DNA of 41,189 nt from Planctomycetota bacterium (GCA_016179685.1 JACPCR010000117.1:1-41189), one strand, 5' to 3'. Shown: positions 14,862 to 23,106, numbered from the stretch's first letter. A program made the numbers and translations. The notes: generated from the letters alone by a model not told the origin.

Positions 14862-16412
14862 TTGTCGAATCATCTGATCCGCGAAAAGTCGGCTGGGACG
14901 CTGGTTGGGATGGCGGTGGGCGACGCACTCGGGGCCCCCGCGGAAGGGAAGACCCGAGACGAAATCCGGAGCGAATTCGGCTGCCTGGACCGTTTTCGAG
15001 AGTCCTTCGACCTGGCTCAGTTCGCCGAATCCTCCAAGGACATGGAGCCCCGGCTGCGGGAAAGCCAAATCCTCCGGTGGCGGCCCGCCGGGGTCTATAC
15101 GGACGACACCCAGCAGGCCCTGGTGATCTGCGACTGCCTCCTCAAGGACCGGGAGCTTCTCGGGGACCAGGTGGCCGAATTGATGTGCCGGCTGGCCGAG
15201 CCGCAGGGACGCGATCTCCGGTTCGGACTCTTCCGGGGGGCTGGGAAGAGCTTCCGGGACAGCATTCGGGCGCTTCAGGACGGAGTGGATTGGCGGCACT
15301 GTGGCCAGGACAGTGCGAGCAACGGGGCCGCCATGAGGGTGGCGCCCCTCGGGATTTACTTGCGGGGCGATCTCGACAGGCTCAAGCAGTCCACGATCGA
15401 CCAGAGCATTCTGACTCACCGGGACGCCATGGCTATTGCCGCGGCCCAGAGCGTCGCCCATGCCGTTGCCCTCTTGATCTCCATCCGCTCACTCTCGGAC
15501 CCTCGGGCTTTTCTGGGAGAGCTTCTTCAGCACGTCCGGGCCGGCGAAACGCTTGCCGCCCAGCAGGAGCCTGGCATCGTGACCCACATCGAAGAGGGAG
15601 AGCACGGATTTTCCGACGCGCTCGCCCGTGTGCCCGATTTTCTGGACCTTCCTATGGAGGACGGAATTGCCCGCATTGGTGAATACGCTGAAGCCAAGTC
15701 TCAGAGACCGGGGATCGGCGGCACCGGCGGCTACGTGCTGGCCTCGGTCGTCTCGGCTCTCTACATCTTCCTTAAGAATCTCGGAAGTTACGAAAGGGCT
15801 GTCCTGGCCGCCGTCAATCAGGGCGGGGACACGGATACCATCGGCGCTCTGGTCGGGGCCATGGCCGGCACCCTCCACGGCTATTACGCCATTCCGGTCC
15901 GCTGGGCGACGGGGCTGAAGAATCTCGGGCAGATTCGCCAGCGGGCCGAAGCGCTGGCCGGGGACAGCGGGTGGACAGACAATCTCAGGCCGCTGGCGGC
16001 CATGGAGCAGTTGCTGGGTGAGCAGATTCTCGACGACCAGAAACCGTTCCTGCCCCGGCGGCAGCCGGAGTCGCCCCCTCCTCCGGTTCCGCAAGGCCCG
16101 CCTTCCGAAGAACCGGAACCGGCAGAGGGCCAAGCGGAGGAGCCGGAGGAGCGTTTTCCGCGGTCTGGGGGGTACGACCGCGGGGGCCAGGACCGCGGGG
16201 GCCAGGACCGCGGGGGGTACGACCGCGGGGGCCAGGACCGCGGGGGCCAGGACCGCGGGGGCCAGGACCGCGGCGGGTACGACCGCGGGGGGTCCCGTGA
16301 CCGGGGAGGTGCCCGCGACCGCGGGCCGAGGCGTGACGATCGCCGTCCCCACTCGCGCCGGGGGGGTGACCGTGGAGACCGCGGAGATCGAGGAAGGAGG
16401 CGGCCCCGTTAG
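14862..16412 (+). CDS. ADP-ribosylglycohydrolase with C-terminal RGG-repeat tail
   Basis: The N-terminal 400 or so residues are an ADP-ribosylglycohydrolase (DraG/ARH fold), which removes ADP-ribose from targets using two metal ions. Metal-site motifs are present: GDALGAPAE (residues 20-28), TDDTQ (80-84) and GGDTD (321-325), plus SNGAAMRVAPLGIYL. A Pro/Glu-rich linker follows, then eight 5-residue units of YDRGG/QDRGG (438-477) and an Arg/Gly/Asp-rich end (RRGGDRGDRGDRGRRRPR). RGG boxes usually bind RNA or drive condensation; such a tail on this enzyme is unusual. The start is TTG at 14862, preceded by AAGGAG with eight-base spacing; upstream frame extension to 14730 has no ribosome site. 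The GspG-like gene follows 144 bases on. Confidence 0.85.
   Translation: MSNHLIREKSAGTLVGMAVGDALGAPAEGKTRDEIRSEFGCLDRFRESFDLAQFAESSKDMEPRLRESQILRWRPAGVYTDDTQQALVICDCLLKDRELLGDQVAELMCRLAEPQGRDLRFGLFRGAGKSFRDSIRALQDGVDWRHCGQDSASNGAAMRVAPLGIYLRGDLDRLKQSTIDQSILTHRDAMAIAAAQSVAHAVALLISIRSLSDPRAFLGELLQHVRAGETLAAQQEPGIVTHIEEGEHGFSDALARVPDFLDLPMEDGIARIGEYAEAKSQRPGIGGTGGYVLASVVSALYIFLKNLGSYERAVLAAVNQGGDTDTIGALVGAMAGTLHGYYAIPVRWATGLKNLGQIRQRAEALAGDSGWTDNLRPLAAMEQLLGEQILDDQKPFLPRRQPESPPPPVPQGPPSEEPEPAEGQAEEPEERFPRSGGYDRGGQDRGGQDRGGYDRGGQDRGGQDRGGQDRGGYDRGGSRDRGGARDRGPRRDDRRPHSRRGGDRGDRGDRGRRRPR
16173..16292 (+). repeat. 15-bp coding tandem repeat (RGG array)
   Basis: Eight in-frame 15-bp units alternate TACGACCGCGGGG and CAGGACCGCGGGG types, encoding Y-D-R-G-G and Q-D-R-G-G in the order Y,Q,Q,Y,Q,Q,Q,Y. 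The near identity of units suggests recent expansion by slippage or recombination, so unit number probably varies between strains. Confidence 0.9.
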
Positions 16413-16556
16413 CACGCACCGCGGGGACGCCCCCGCCGTTCACTTTCCGTGTGGCGGGATCGCTTCCCGGTTCAGAAGTGTTCCCGTGCTTCCGAATTCG
16501 AGTACGAGTGCTTGCTTCGATTCTGGCAGGGGTTTCGATTTCGGACTGGTGCGCCT

Positions 16557-17204
16557 ATGGCGACTCTGATCAAACTGGGAATCGGCGTCGGGCTGATCAC
16601 CTTCGGCGCCAGCTACTTCGACATCGTTCGAGACCTCTTCACGACGGTTCGGGTCTCGGTCACGGGACTTGAACTGACTCGGATGGACGAGGCCCTCCAG
16701 CGGCAGGCCGCCCTGGCCTTGGACGCCCAGGCCGACCCGCTGCCGAAGTCCCAGGAGGAGTTCGAGAATTTCCTCAGGGACAGCTTCGAGGATCGCGGCC
16801 GGGACGTCACCCTGGATCAATTTGGCAACCGGGTGCTCTACCGGCACGGCGGGTCCTCGTCCTATTTTCTGGCCAGTGCGGGCCCTGATGGCCGCTATGC
16901 CACGGATGACGACGTTCTCCTGGCCCGCAGCGGCAAGAAGCGGCGTGTAAGCCACAGCCCGGAGGACATTGAGAAGCTGATGCATCAGGAGATCAACAAG
17001 GCGTTGAGCCGTCAGGCCTCGGGGCCCCTCATGCCGGACGGCGCCTCCGGACTGGACGACGATCCAGGGGACCTGACCCGGAGCTTCGGCTCGGGCGGGG
17101 ACACCGGCGGCCAGATGCCGCGCGAGCCTCGCCAGCCTTCGGTCTCCAAACCGAAGAGCGAGCGTTCGAAGGCGATCGAGGGCCTCGGCGCCGGCCGCAA
17201 ATAG
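16557..17204 (+). CDS. Single-anchor protein with GspG-like C-terminal domain
   Basis: The product is about 215 residues. An N-terminal hydrophobic stretch (LIKLGIGVGLITFGASYFDI) is followed by a helical part and then LDQFGNRVLYR, YFLASAGPDGRYATDDDVLLA. That pattern (D-x-x-G-N, Y, S-x-G-P-D-G, then D-D) matches the calcium-binding end of type II secretion pseudopilin GspG. The N-terminus lacks a prepilin peptidase site (no G-F-T-L-x-E), so it is not an ordinary pseudopilin. The tail is disordered (Gly, Asp, Pro, Lys rich). The frame is open from 16449 but the ATG at 16557 fits the hydrophobic start best. It follows the ADP-ribosylglycohydrolase gene. Confidence 0.65.
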   Translation: MATLIKLGIGVGLITFGASYFDIVRDLFTTVRVSVTGLELTRMDEALQRQAALALDAQADPLPKSQEEFENFLRDSFEDRGRDVTLDQFGNRVLYRHGGSSSYFLASAGPDGRYATDDDVLLARSGKKRRVSHSPEDIEKLMHQEINKALSRQASGPLMPDGASGLDDDPGDLTRSFGSGGDTGGQMPREPRQPSVSKPKSERSKAIEGLGAGRK

Positions 17205-17207
17205 ACC

Positions 17208-17858
17208 TCATATCCCGCTGGGCATGGGCAAGACATGAACCCGGTGTCCTTCCACGCGCAGCCGGCCCTCGGCGATGAGCCGGATGGCCTCGGGAAGCGC
17301 TTCTTTCTCCTGTTCGAAGACGCGCACAGCCAGGGTGTCCGGCGTGTCTCCCTCGAGGACGGGAACGGTCCGTTGAACAATGATGGGGCCCCGGTCGTAC
17401 TCGGCGTCGGCGAAGTGCACCGTGCAGCCCGAGATTTTGACCCCGGCGTCGAGCACGGCCTCGTGAACATGGTGGCCGTAGAACCCCTTGCCGCCGAAAG
17501 CGGGGAGCAGGGCAGGATGGATGTTGATGACGCGGTTTTCGAAGGACTTGGGGACAGAATAGAAGTGAAGGAATCCGGCCAGGACGGCCAAGTCGGCGGC
17601 GTGGGCTTCGAGGGAACGGGTGATGGCCGCGCTGAAGGACGGAACATCCGTGTAATCCCGGGGCCGGACCACCTCGGCGGGCACGTTGCGGCGGCGGGCG
17701 CGGGCGAGGCCGGGGGCGTCCGCACGGCTGCCGATGACGACAACGATCTGGGCGGGGATTTGCCCGGCCTCGATGCGTTCGAACAGGTTCTCGAGCGTCC
17801 GGCCCGTGCCGGAGAGCAGGACACCGAGTCGGAGGGGGAGTTTGGGCATGTGGTCCAT
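17208..17858 (-). CDS. purN: Phosphoribosylglycinamide formyltransferase
   Basis: This 216-residue enzyme transfers the formyl group of 10-formyl-tetrahydrofolate to GAR in purine synthesis. Diagnostic parts are the N-terminal GVLLSGTGRTLENLFERI phosphate-binding loop, the catalytic VINIHPALLPAF (Asn and His), and the folate-site GCTVHFADAEYDRGPIIVQ with its Asp. I chose the ATG at 17858, eleven bases after the ileS stop, because upstream residues would overlap ileS and look unlike PurN; the ATG at 17849 is an alternative. It is the last gene of punA-ileS-purN, and its end nearly meets the convergent GspG-like gene (3-base gap). Confidence 0.95.
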   Translation of the reverse strand: MDHMPKLPLRLGVLLSGTGRTLENLFERIEAGQIPAQIVVVIGSRADAPGLARARRRNVPAEVVRPRDYTDVPSFSAAITRSLEAHAADLAVLAGFLHFYSVPKSFENRVINIHPALLPAFGGKGFYGHHVHEAVLDAGVKISGCTVHFADAEYDRGPIIVQRTVPVLEGDTPDTLAVRVFEQEKEALPEAIRLIAEGRLRVEGHRVHVLPMPSGI

Positions 17859-17869
17859 CGCGCCCCGGA

Positions 17870-20734
17870 TCAAGCCGAGGAGTGGAGTGCGGCGAGGACT
17901 TGGGCGTCGCGGGCGCTGACGTCCGGGAAACGAGGGTCGCATCCCACGTCGGGCCGCCGCTTCCAACTCCGCTCGCAGCGCGCATAGATATTGCGGGTGT
18001 CCCGGACCTCGATACGGAGGGGCAGATCGTCCGTCCCGGCTGGCTCGGCCCCCTTTTCAACGCGGTGGAAACCCACGCCGAGAAGGTCCTCGATCTCCGG
18101 CCCCAGGCGGTCGAGTCGATCGGACCACGGGGAATCGCGCTGGACGTGGAAGACGACTTCAGCGTCGAGGGGATTGCTGAGCCCGCGTTTCGTCTTGGCC
18201 TCTTCGAGCTCCCGGCGGGCCGCAGGCTCGAGAGTCTCGAGGACAGGTGACCACTCGGCGAGGACCTCGGCGTCCGCCGGGGAGTCGGGCGCCTTCGGGA
18301 ACAAGGCGAGATGAATGCTCGGCAAATGGGCGTCGCGGCGGCAGGGGATGTGACGCCAGACCTCTTCAGCGGTATGCACCAGGATGGGGGCGACGAGGCG
18401 CGTGAGCGACTCGAGGATTTCGTGCATCACCGTCTGGGCCCTCCGCCGCCGCGGTGAGTCCGGCGCATCGCAGTACAGCCGGTCCTTCCGGCTATTGAGA
18501 TACCAGTTGCTGAGCTGCACGACGCAAAAATCGTGGACACGGCGATAGACGCCGTGGTACTCGTAGCGGCCATAGGCGGCCAGCACCTCGCGGATGAGCT
18601 CATGGAGTGCGGCCAAAGCCCAGCGGTCCAGCGTGTCCCGATGCTCCGGACCGGAAAGAGCCACCCCGTTCCGAGCGGGATCGAAGTCGTAGAGGTTGCC
18701 GAGCAGGAATCGGAAGGTGTTGCGGATTTTGAAATAGGCCTCACCCGTCCAGCGAATCAGGTCCAGCGACGTCGGGATGTCGTTGTGGTAATTGTTGCTG
18801 GCGACCCACAGGCGGAAGAGATCGGCCCCGACGGCCGAAGTCGCCTCCGCCGTGGAGATGAAATTGCCGCCGCTCTTGGACATCTTGCGGCCGCCCTCGT
18901 CCACCACGAAGCCGTGCGTCGTGACGACGCCAAAGGGCGGCATCTCGTCCGCGGCCATCGCCGTCAAGAGGCTCACCTGAAACCAGCCGCGGTGCTGGTC
19001 CGAGCCCTCCAGATACATCGCCGCAGGAAAGCTCAGCGCCGGGTCCCGGCGCAGCACGGAACGATGGGACGCGCCCGACTCGAACCAGACATCGAAGATG
19101 TCGGTCTCCTTGACCAGCTCTTCGGGCCCGCTTTCCCCGACTCGCGTCCCAGGGGGCACGAGGTCCCGAGCGGGCCAGGTGAACCAGATGTCCGTGCCGT
19201 GCCCGGCAATGAGGTCGCGGACGTGGCGAATGACCGCGGGTGAAAGCAGCACCTGCCGGGTCTTGGGACAGTAGAAGGCAGGTATGGGGACGCCCCAGCA
19301 ACGCTGGCGCGAGATGCACCAGTCGGGCCGCATCTCGACCATGCTTCGGATGCGGGCCTGGCCCGCCGGAGGGACCCACTCGAGGGCGTCGATCGCCCGG
19401 AGGGTCCGGGCACGGAGGTCCCTGTGGTCAATCCGGATGAACCACTGCTCGGTGGCCCTGAAGATGACGGGCTTGTGCGAGCGCCAGGAATGGGGATAGC
19501 TGTGCCGAATCTCGCCGCGGTGGAAGAGCGTGCCCTGGCCCGCGAGGAACTGGCAAATCCTTGGGTCAGCATCCAACACGTGGAGGCCGGCGAAGGGGCC
19601 AGCCTCAGGGGTCAGATGGCCCGTCGAGTTCACTGGCGAGAGCGGAGGCAGGCCATGCTCCTGGCCCGTGTAGAAATCTTCGCGGCCGTGGCCTGGGGCC
19701 GTGTGCACGCACCCGGTCCCTTCGGTCAGCGTCACGTATGTCGCTGGGACGATGCGGCTCACACGGTCCATGAACACGTGGCGGTAATGCTTGGAACAGA
19801 GGGCGCGGCCGGGCACGCGGCCGTGCTGCGTAAAGGAGGCCGCCCCGGCCTGCCCCATGACCTTTTCCACCAGCTTTTCCGCCAGGAGAAGCCGCCGCCG
19901 GGTACGACCGCTATCCGTGTACTCTACGACCGTGTAGGAGAATTCCGGGTGGACGGCAATGGCCAGGTTGGCGGGAAGCGTCCAGGGCGTCGTTGTCCAG
20001 ATGAGAACGTCGATCGGGACCTCCGCGTCCAGGCCGAAAAAACTGGAAAGGTCGTCGACGAGCGGAAACCGGACGAAGATGGACGGGCTGGTGATGTCCT
20101 GGTATTCGAGTTCCGCCTCTGCGAGGGCGCTCTCGGATGCCCAGTCCCAGTGGATGGGCCTCAGGGCGCGGTAGACGTATCCTTTCTCGACCAGGTCAGC
20201 AAAGAGGTCCAGAATGCCCGCCTCGTAGTCGTAGTCGACGGTCAGATATGGCCGATCCCAGCTCCCCAAAACGCCCAAGCGCTTGAAGTCCTCGCGATTA
20301 CGCTGAAAAAACTTCATCGCGTATGCGAGGCACTGCCTGCGCATCTCTGGCACGGGTGTGCGTGCCGCAGCCTTTCCAAGCTCCTCTCGAACCTTCCACT
20401 CGATAGGAAGTCCATGGCAGTCCCAGCCGGGTCGGAAAGGCGAATCGAATCCGCTCATGGTCGCTTGGCGCACCACGAAATCCTTGAGGACCTTATTCAG
20501 GCCGGTGCCCACATGGAGGTCTCCGGTAGCGTAAGGCGGCCCGTCGTGCAGGATGAAGCGCGGTGTGCCGGCCCTTGCCAAGCGAATTTGGCGATAGATA
20601 TCTATTTCAGACCATGATCGCTGTATTTCCGGCTCTTTTTGCACCAGATTGGCTTTCATTGGGAACGATGTCTGGGGCAGATTCAGGGTCTCCCGGTAGC
20701 CTTTTTTCTTCTTCTCACGGTCGAATTGGGCCAT
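17870..20734 (-). CDS. ileS: Isoleucyl-tRNA synthetase
   Basis: The 954-residue class I synthetase charges tRNA-Ile. Visible are HDGPPYATGDLHVGTGLNK, with the HIGH-equivalent HVGTG (residues 74-78), the IleRS block PGWDCHGLPIEWKV, the CP1 editing domain (IWTTTPWTLPANLA and GTGCVHTAPGHG), WFESGASH, and KMSKS (617-621). The C-terminal zinc site looks degraded: IYARCERSWKRRPDVGCDPRFPDVS retains only two cysteines where the family usually has four. The ATG at 20734 lies two bases after the punA stop and starts MAQFDREKKKKGYRETLNLP, a normal IleRS beginning. No strong ribosome site is seen, so coupling to punA is likely. Confidence 0.97.
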   Translation of the reverse strand: MAQFDREKKKKGYRETLNLPQTSFPMKANLVQKEPEIQRSWSEIDIYRQIRLARAGTPRFILHDGPPYATGDLHVGTGLNKVLKDFVVRQATMSGFDSPFRPGWDCHGLPIEWKVREELGKAAARTPVPEMRRQCLAYAMKFFQRNREDFKRLGVLGSWDRPYLTVDYDYEAGILDLFADLVEKGYVYRALRPIHWDWASESALAEAELEYQDITSPSIFVRFPLVDDLSSFFGLDAEVPIDVLIWTTTPWTLPANLAIAVHPEFSYTVVEYTDSGRTRRRLLLAEKLVEKVMGQAGAASFTQHGRVPGRALCSKHYRHVFMDRVSRIVPATYVTLTEGTGCVHTAPGHGREDFYTGQEHGLPPLSPVNSTGHLTPEAGPFAGLHVLDADPRICQFLAGQGTLFHRGEIRHSYPHSWRSHKPVIFRATEQWFIRIDHRDLRARTLRAIDALEWVPPAGQARIRSMVEMRPDWCISRQRCWGVPIPAFYCPKTRQVLLSPAVIRHVRDLIAGHGTDIWFTWPARDLVPPGTRVGESGPEELVKETDIFDVWFESGASHRSVLRRDPALSFPAAMYLEGSDQHRGWFQVSLLTAMAADEMPPFGVVTTHGFVVDEGGRKMSKSGGNFISTAEATSAVGADLFRLWVASNNYHNDIPTSLDLIRWTGEAYFKIRNTFRFLLGNLYDFDPARNGVALSGPEHRDTLDRWALAALHELIREVLAAYGRYEYHGVYRRVHDFCVVQLSNWYLNSRKDRLYCDAPDSPRRRRAQTVMHEILESLTRLVAPILVHTAEEVWRHIPCRRDAHLPSIHLALFPKAPDSPADAEVLAEWSPVLETLEPAARRELEEAKTKRGLSNPLDAEVVFHVQRDSPWSDRLDRLGPEIEDLLGVGFHRVEKGAEPAGTDDLPLRIEVRDTRNIYARCERSWKRRPDVGCDPRFPDVSARDAQVLAALHSSA

Positions 20735-20736
20735 GG

Positions 20737-21564
20737 TTACAACCGGGCCTCGGCCAGGACACGAGTGATGATGCGGGCGAGTCTCGGCGCGGCCTCGCTG
20801 GCCGCGGCCAGGATCGCCTGGAGATCGACGGGCTTGAGGGCATCCGGTAAGCATTCATCCGTAATGACGGCGAGTCCGAGGATACGAAGGCCAGCATGCG
20901 TCCCCACGATGACCTCAGGGACGGTAGACATACCGACCACATCTGCGCCGGCGGCACGCAGGAAGCGGTATTCAGCCCGGGTCTCGAGATTGGGGCCGGT
21001 GACGGCGACATAGACGCCCTGGTGGGTCCGGATGCCCTCCTCGAGGGCGATGCGTTCCGCCAGGGCCAGCAGGTCACGGTCGTAGGGCCGGGACATATCG
21101 GGGAATCGGATGCCGAGGCGCTCATCGTTCGGCCCGACGAGGGGACTGGAGCCCATGAGATTGATATGGTCCTCGATGAGAACAATATCACCGCGTTTGA
21201 ATCTAGGATTCATGCCGCCGCAGGCGGCGGTGAGGATCAAGCCTTTGACGCCGAGGGCGTGCAGCACCCGGACGGGAAAAGTGACGGCCTGCAGCGAGTG
21301 TCCCTCGTACGCATGGACACGACCCTCCATGACGAGCACGGATCGTCCCTTGAACTTCCCGATAGCGAGGTGACCGAGGTGTCCCGAGACCGTGGAAGGG
21401 AGAAAGCCGGGGATATCGGCATAAGGGATTTCCACTCGGGCCTTGAGATGTCGAGTCAGTCCGCCCAGGCCCGTGCCCAGGATGACGCCCATCTCAGGTC
21501 TGAAGCCTGTCTTGGACTCGATAAATTCTTTGGCCTGCTGCACTTGGTCGTAGAGACTACTCAT
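20737..21564 (-). CDS. punA: Purine nucleoside phosphorylase (trimeric class)
   Basis: The 275-residue protein belongs to the trimeric PNP family that phosphorolyses inosine and guanosine. Key segments are GVILGTGLGGL (phosphate loop), VMEGRVHAYEGHS, TAACGGMNPRF, DHINLMGSSPLVGPNDERLG, GVYVAVTGPNLETRAEYRFL and GADVVGMSTVPEVIVGTHAG, followed by the purine-site VITDECLPDAL. An Asn instead of Asp in that last motif would favour 6-oxopurines; the visible residues are T-D-E-C, so specificity is not certain. It is the first gene of punA-ileS-purN, with only two bases before ileS. Confidence 0.95.
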   Translation of the reverse strand: MSSLYDQVQQAKEFIESKTGFRPEMGVILGTGLGGLTRHLKARVEIPYADIPGFLPSTVSGHLGHLAIGKFKGRSVLVMEGRVHAYEGHSLQAVTFPVRVLHALGVKGLILTAACGGMNPRFKRGDIVLIEDHINLMGSSPLVGPNDERLGIRFPDMSRPYDRDLLALAERIALEEGIRTHQGVYVAVTGPNLETRAEYRFLRAAGADVVGMSTVPEVIVGTHAGLRILGLAVITDECLPDALKPVDLQAILAAASEAAPRLARIITRVLAEARL

Positions 21565-21945
21565 GACGGGATATTCGATTCAGCGCTTCAGCTACGTTCG
21601 CTGGACGACAGCCGAGAATGCCTGTAACGAAGCCATCCTAAGAAACAAACGGATAAGAGCCCTCTAAGCAAACACTTGCATTTTGTCCATTTTACCAGGT
21701 CATAGGTTCGGAGTGCCCCAAACGGAGACTGTTCATTAACCACCAAGGCGCGGAGACTTTGAACATAGCTGAGGATGCAAACTCCAGGTAAACCACGGAG
21801 GACACGGAGAGATTCTGATCAATACCTTTGCTGGTTTTCTCCGTGCTCTCCGTGCACTCCGTGGTTCACACCGATTTTGTTTCTGTCCGTCTCAACGAAG
21901 CGAGTCCGAAAGCTTCGTAAGTCACGCTCCGAACTTAAGGAGAAG
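21565..21945. other. Non-coding spacer with degenerate CACGGAG inverted repeat
   Basis: No gene is seen. The arms AACCACGGAG (21791-21800) and CTCCGTGGTT (21857-21866) are perfect reverse complements, and further CACGGAG/CTCCGTG units lie between them, so the whole forms a long imperfect hairpin. A related phrase (ACCAAGGCGCGGAG) occurs at 21742-21755. Sequence on the inner right side (ctttgctggttttctccg) reappears inverted at 40978-40992. Confidence 0.65.
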
Positions 21946-22251
21946 TTACCCCAGATATTTTTCAAGTCTTTGTATAACAGTGAGTTGCGGCACACCAACG
22001 ATGAGAATCTCCTTCTGCTGCCGATTCTCCCCGCGATAAACGGAGATTTGGGACTTTCGCAGGTTCAGGGCATCGGCCAGGAACTCGACGAGCGCTTTGT
22101 TGGCCCTGCCTCTTTCGGGTTGAGCATTGACCGTAATCTTGAGCCGACCGCCATGAAGCCCGACGATCCGCTGGGTTGAAGCGCCTGGAATCGCATGCAC
22201 CTGGAGGATGACTCCCTCTTGCGTAGTCCGGCAGCCAATGGGTGGCGTCAT
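21946..22251 (-). CDS. DUF167 (YggU-type) protein
   Basis: The 101-residue protein matches DUF167: VILQVHAIPGASTQRIVGLHGG, then LKITVNAQPERGRANKALVEFLADALNL and the end-motif SQISVYRGENRQQKEILIVG. This is a small alpha/beta protein of unknown cellular role, often near YggT or PNP-type genes. The start at 22251 gives normal length and has no obvious strong ribosome site. It is probably monocistronic, as a 380-base spacer follows. Confidence 0.9.
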   Translation of the reverse strand: MTPPIGCRTTQEGVILQVHAIPGASTQRIVGLHGGRLKITVNAQPERGRANKALVEFLADALNLRKSQISVYRGENRQQKEILIVGVPQLTVIQRLEKYLG

Positions 22252-22336
22252 TTATGAACGATGTGGAGAGCAACTCAAAGGGGGATGATTATGCAAGACC
22301 CGGGCCCGAGGTCAAGTCGATTCTTTGCCGGGCTCA

Positions 22337-22365
22337 TTGCGCGGCCGGGGACGCACTGCTATAAT
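22337..22365 (+). promoter_or_regulatory. Extended -10 promoter of rpsO-pnp
   Basis: TGCTATAAT (22357-22365) is a perfect extended -10 element. A weak -35 (TTGCGC, 22337-22342) lies 17 bases upstream. The leader to the rpsO start is about 120 bases and contains the hairpin TGAAAG/CTTTCA (22418-22434), a candidate S15 regulatory structure. Confidence 0.65.
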
Positions 22366-22490
22366 ACCGGCCAGTTTATCATTGGGTAGAGGAATCATCA
22401 GGGTATAGCGGGCGCATTGAAAGATGAGCTTTCAGATGCCTTGGTGGGCACGACCCTGCGGTTTCCCTTGTCGTTGCAGAGGTTCGAGCG

Positions 22491-22757
22491 GTGATCCAGA
22501 AGGAAAAGAAAAAGAGTCTGATCACAGAATACCGGATTCATGATGGAGATACCGGTTCTCCTGAAGTGCAGATTGCTATTCTGACCGAGCGGATCAACGA
22601 AGTTGCAGCCCATTTGAAGAGCCATCAAACGGACTATGCTTCCAGGCGTGGGCTCTTGAAGATGGTCGGCCGGCGTAACTCTCTGCTGAAGTACCTCACC
22701 CAGGTCGACCAGAAGCGGTATCAGGACGTGATTCAGAGGCTTGGGTTGCGCAAGTAG
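22491..22757 (+). CDS. rpsO: 30S ribosomal protein S15
   Basis: The 88-residue length is exactly typical. Signatures are KKSLITEYRIHDGDTGSPEVQIAILTERIN, HLKSHQTDYASRRGLLKMVGRRNSLLKYL and the ending QRLGLRK. S15 is a primary 16S rRNA binder. The start is GTG at 22491 with AGAGG upstream. It precedes pnp, the common bacterial rpsO-pnp order, but the spacer here is 373 bases and carries repeats. Confidence 0.98.
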   Translation: MIQKEKKKSLITEYRIHDGDTGSPEVQIAILTERINEVAAHLKSHQTDYASRRGLLKMVGRRNSLLKYLTQVDQKRYQDVIQRLGLRK

Positions 22758-22783
22758 TTTCAGGCGCAGAAACTTTATTTTCG

Positions 22784-23106
22784 CACCAGAAACTCGGAAT
22801 CCTTTTGGCCTTGCGGCCCGAAGGGCGAGACGGATTTCATTGCGGCGCCCTCCCTTTTTCGTCAAACGGCGTAAACAGTTTCATTTGAAAAAGTTAAGCG
22901 TTTCTTTGTTTCTTGACGCGGGCTGGTTCGGCGAAGGCGAAACAGGCCCGTCACCGAAGTCCGCGGAGTCCGAAGGGCGGAGCGAATTTCATTTTTCAGC
23001 TAGAAGAAGTTGAGCGTTTTATTGTTTCTTGACGGGACTGGTTCGGCATCGGCGAAACAGGCCCGTCACTGAAATCTGCGGAGTCCGAGGGACGGAGCGG
23101 ATTTCA
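22784..23106 (+). repeat. Hairpin repeat family 1, copies C1-C3 with tandem duplication
   Basis: Three copies lie between rpsO and pnp. C1 (22784-22841) keeps mainly the right half (GGCCCGAAGGGCG then CGGATTTCATT). C2 has arms CGAAGTCCGC (22955-22964) and GCGAATTTCA (22982-22991). C3 has TGAAATCTGC (23070-23079) and GCGGATTTCA (23097-23106). C2 and C3 lie in a tandem duplication with a period of about 116 bases: AAGTTAAGCG at 22891 versus AAGTTGAGCG at 23007, and GTTTCTTGACG ending at 22918 versus 23034. C3 ends 24 bases before the pnp start. C2 and C3 carry a diverged companion module (CTGGTTCGGC...GGCGAAACAGGCCCG). Confidence 0.8.

Noticed and set aside
16173..16292. CRISPR-like array
   Set aside because: Units are 15 bp, contiguous and in frame within a gene, with no spacers; they are coding RGG repeats.
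22913..23034. TTGACG motifs as -35 boxes of a pnp promoter
   Set aside because: No -10 hexamer follows at 16-18 bases in either copy; the motifs belong to the duplicated repeat.
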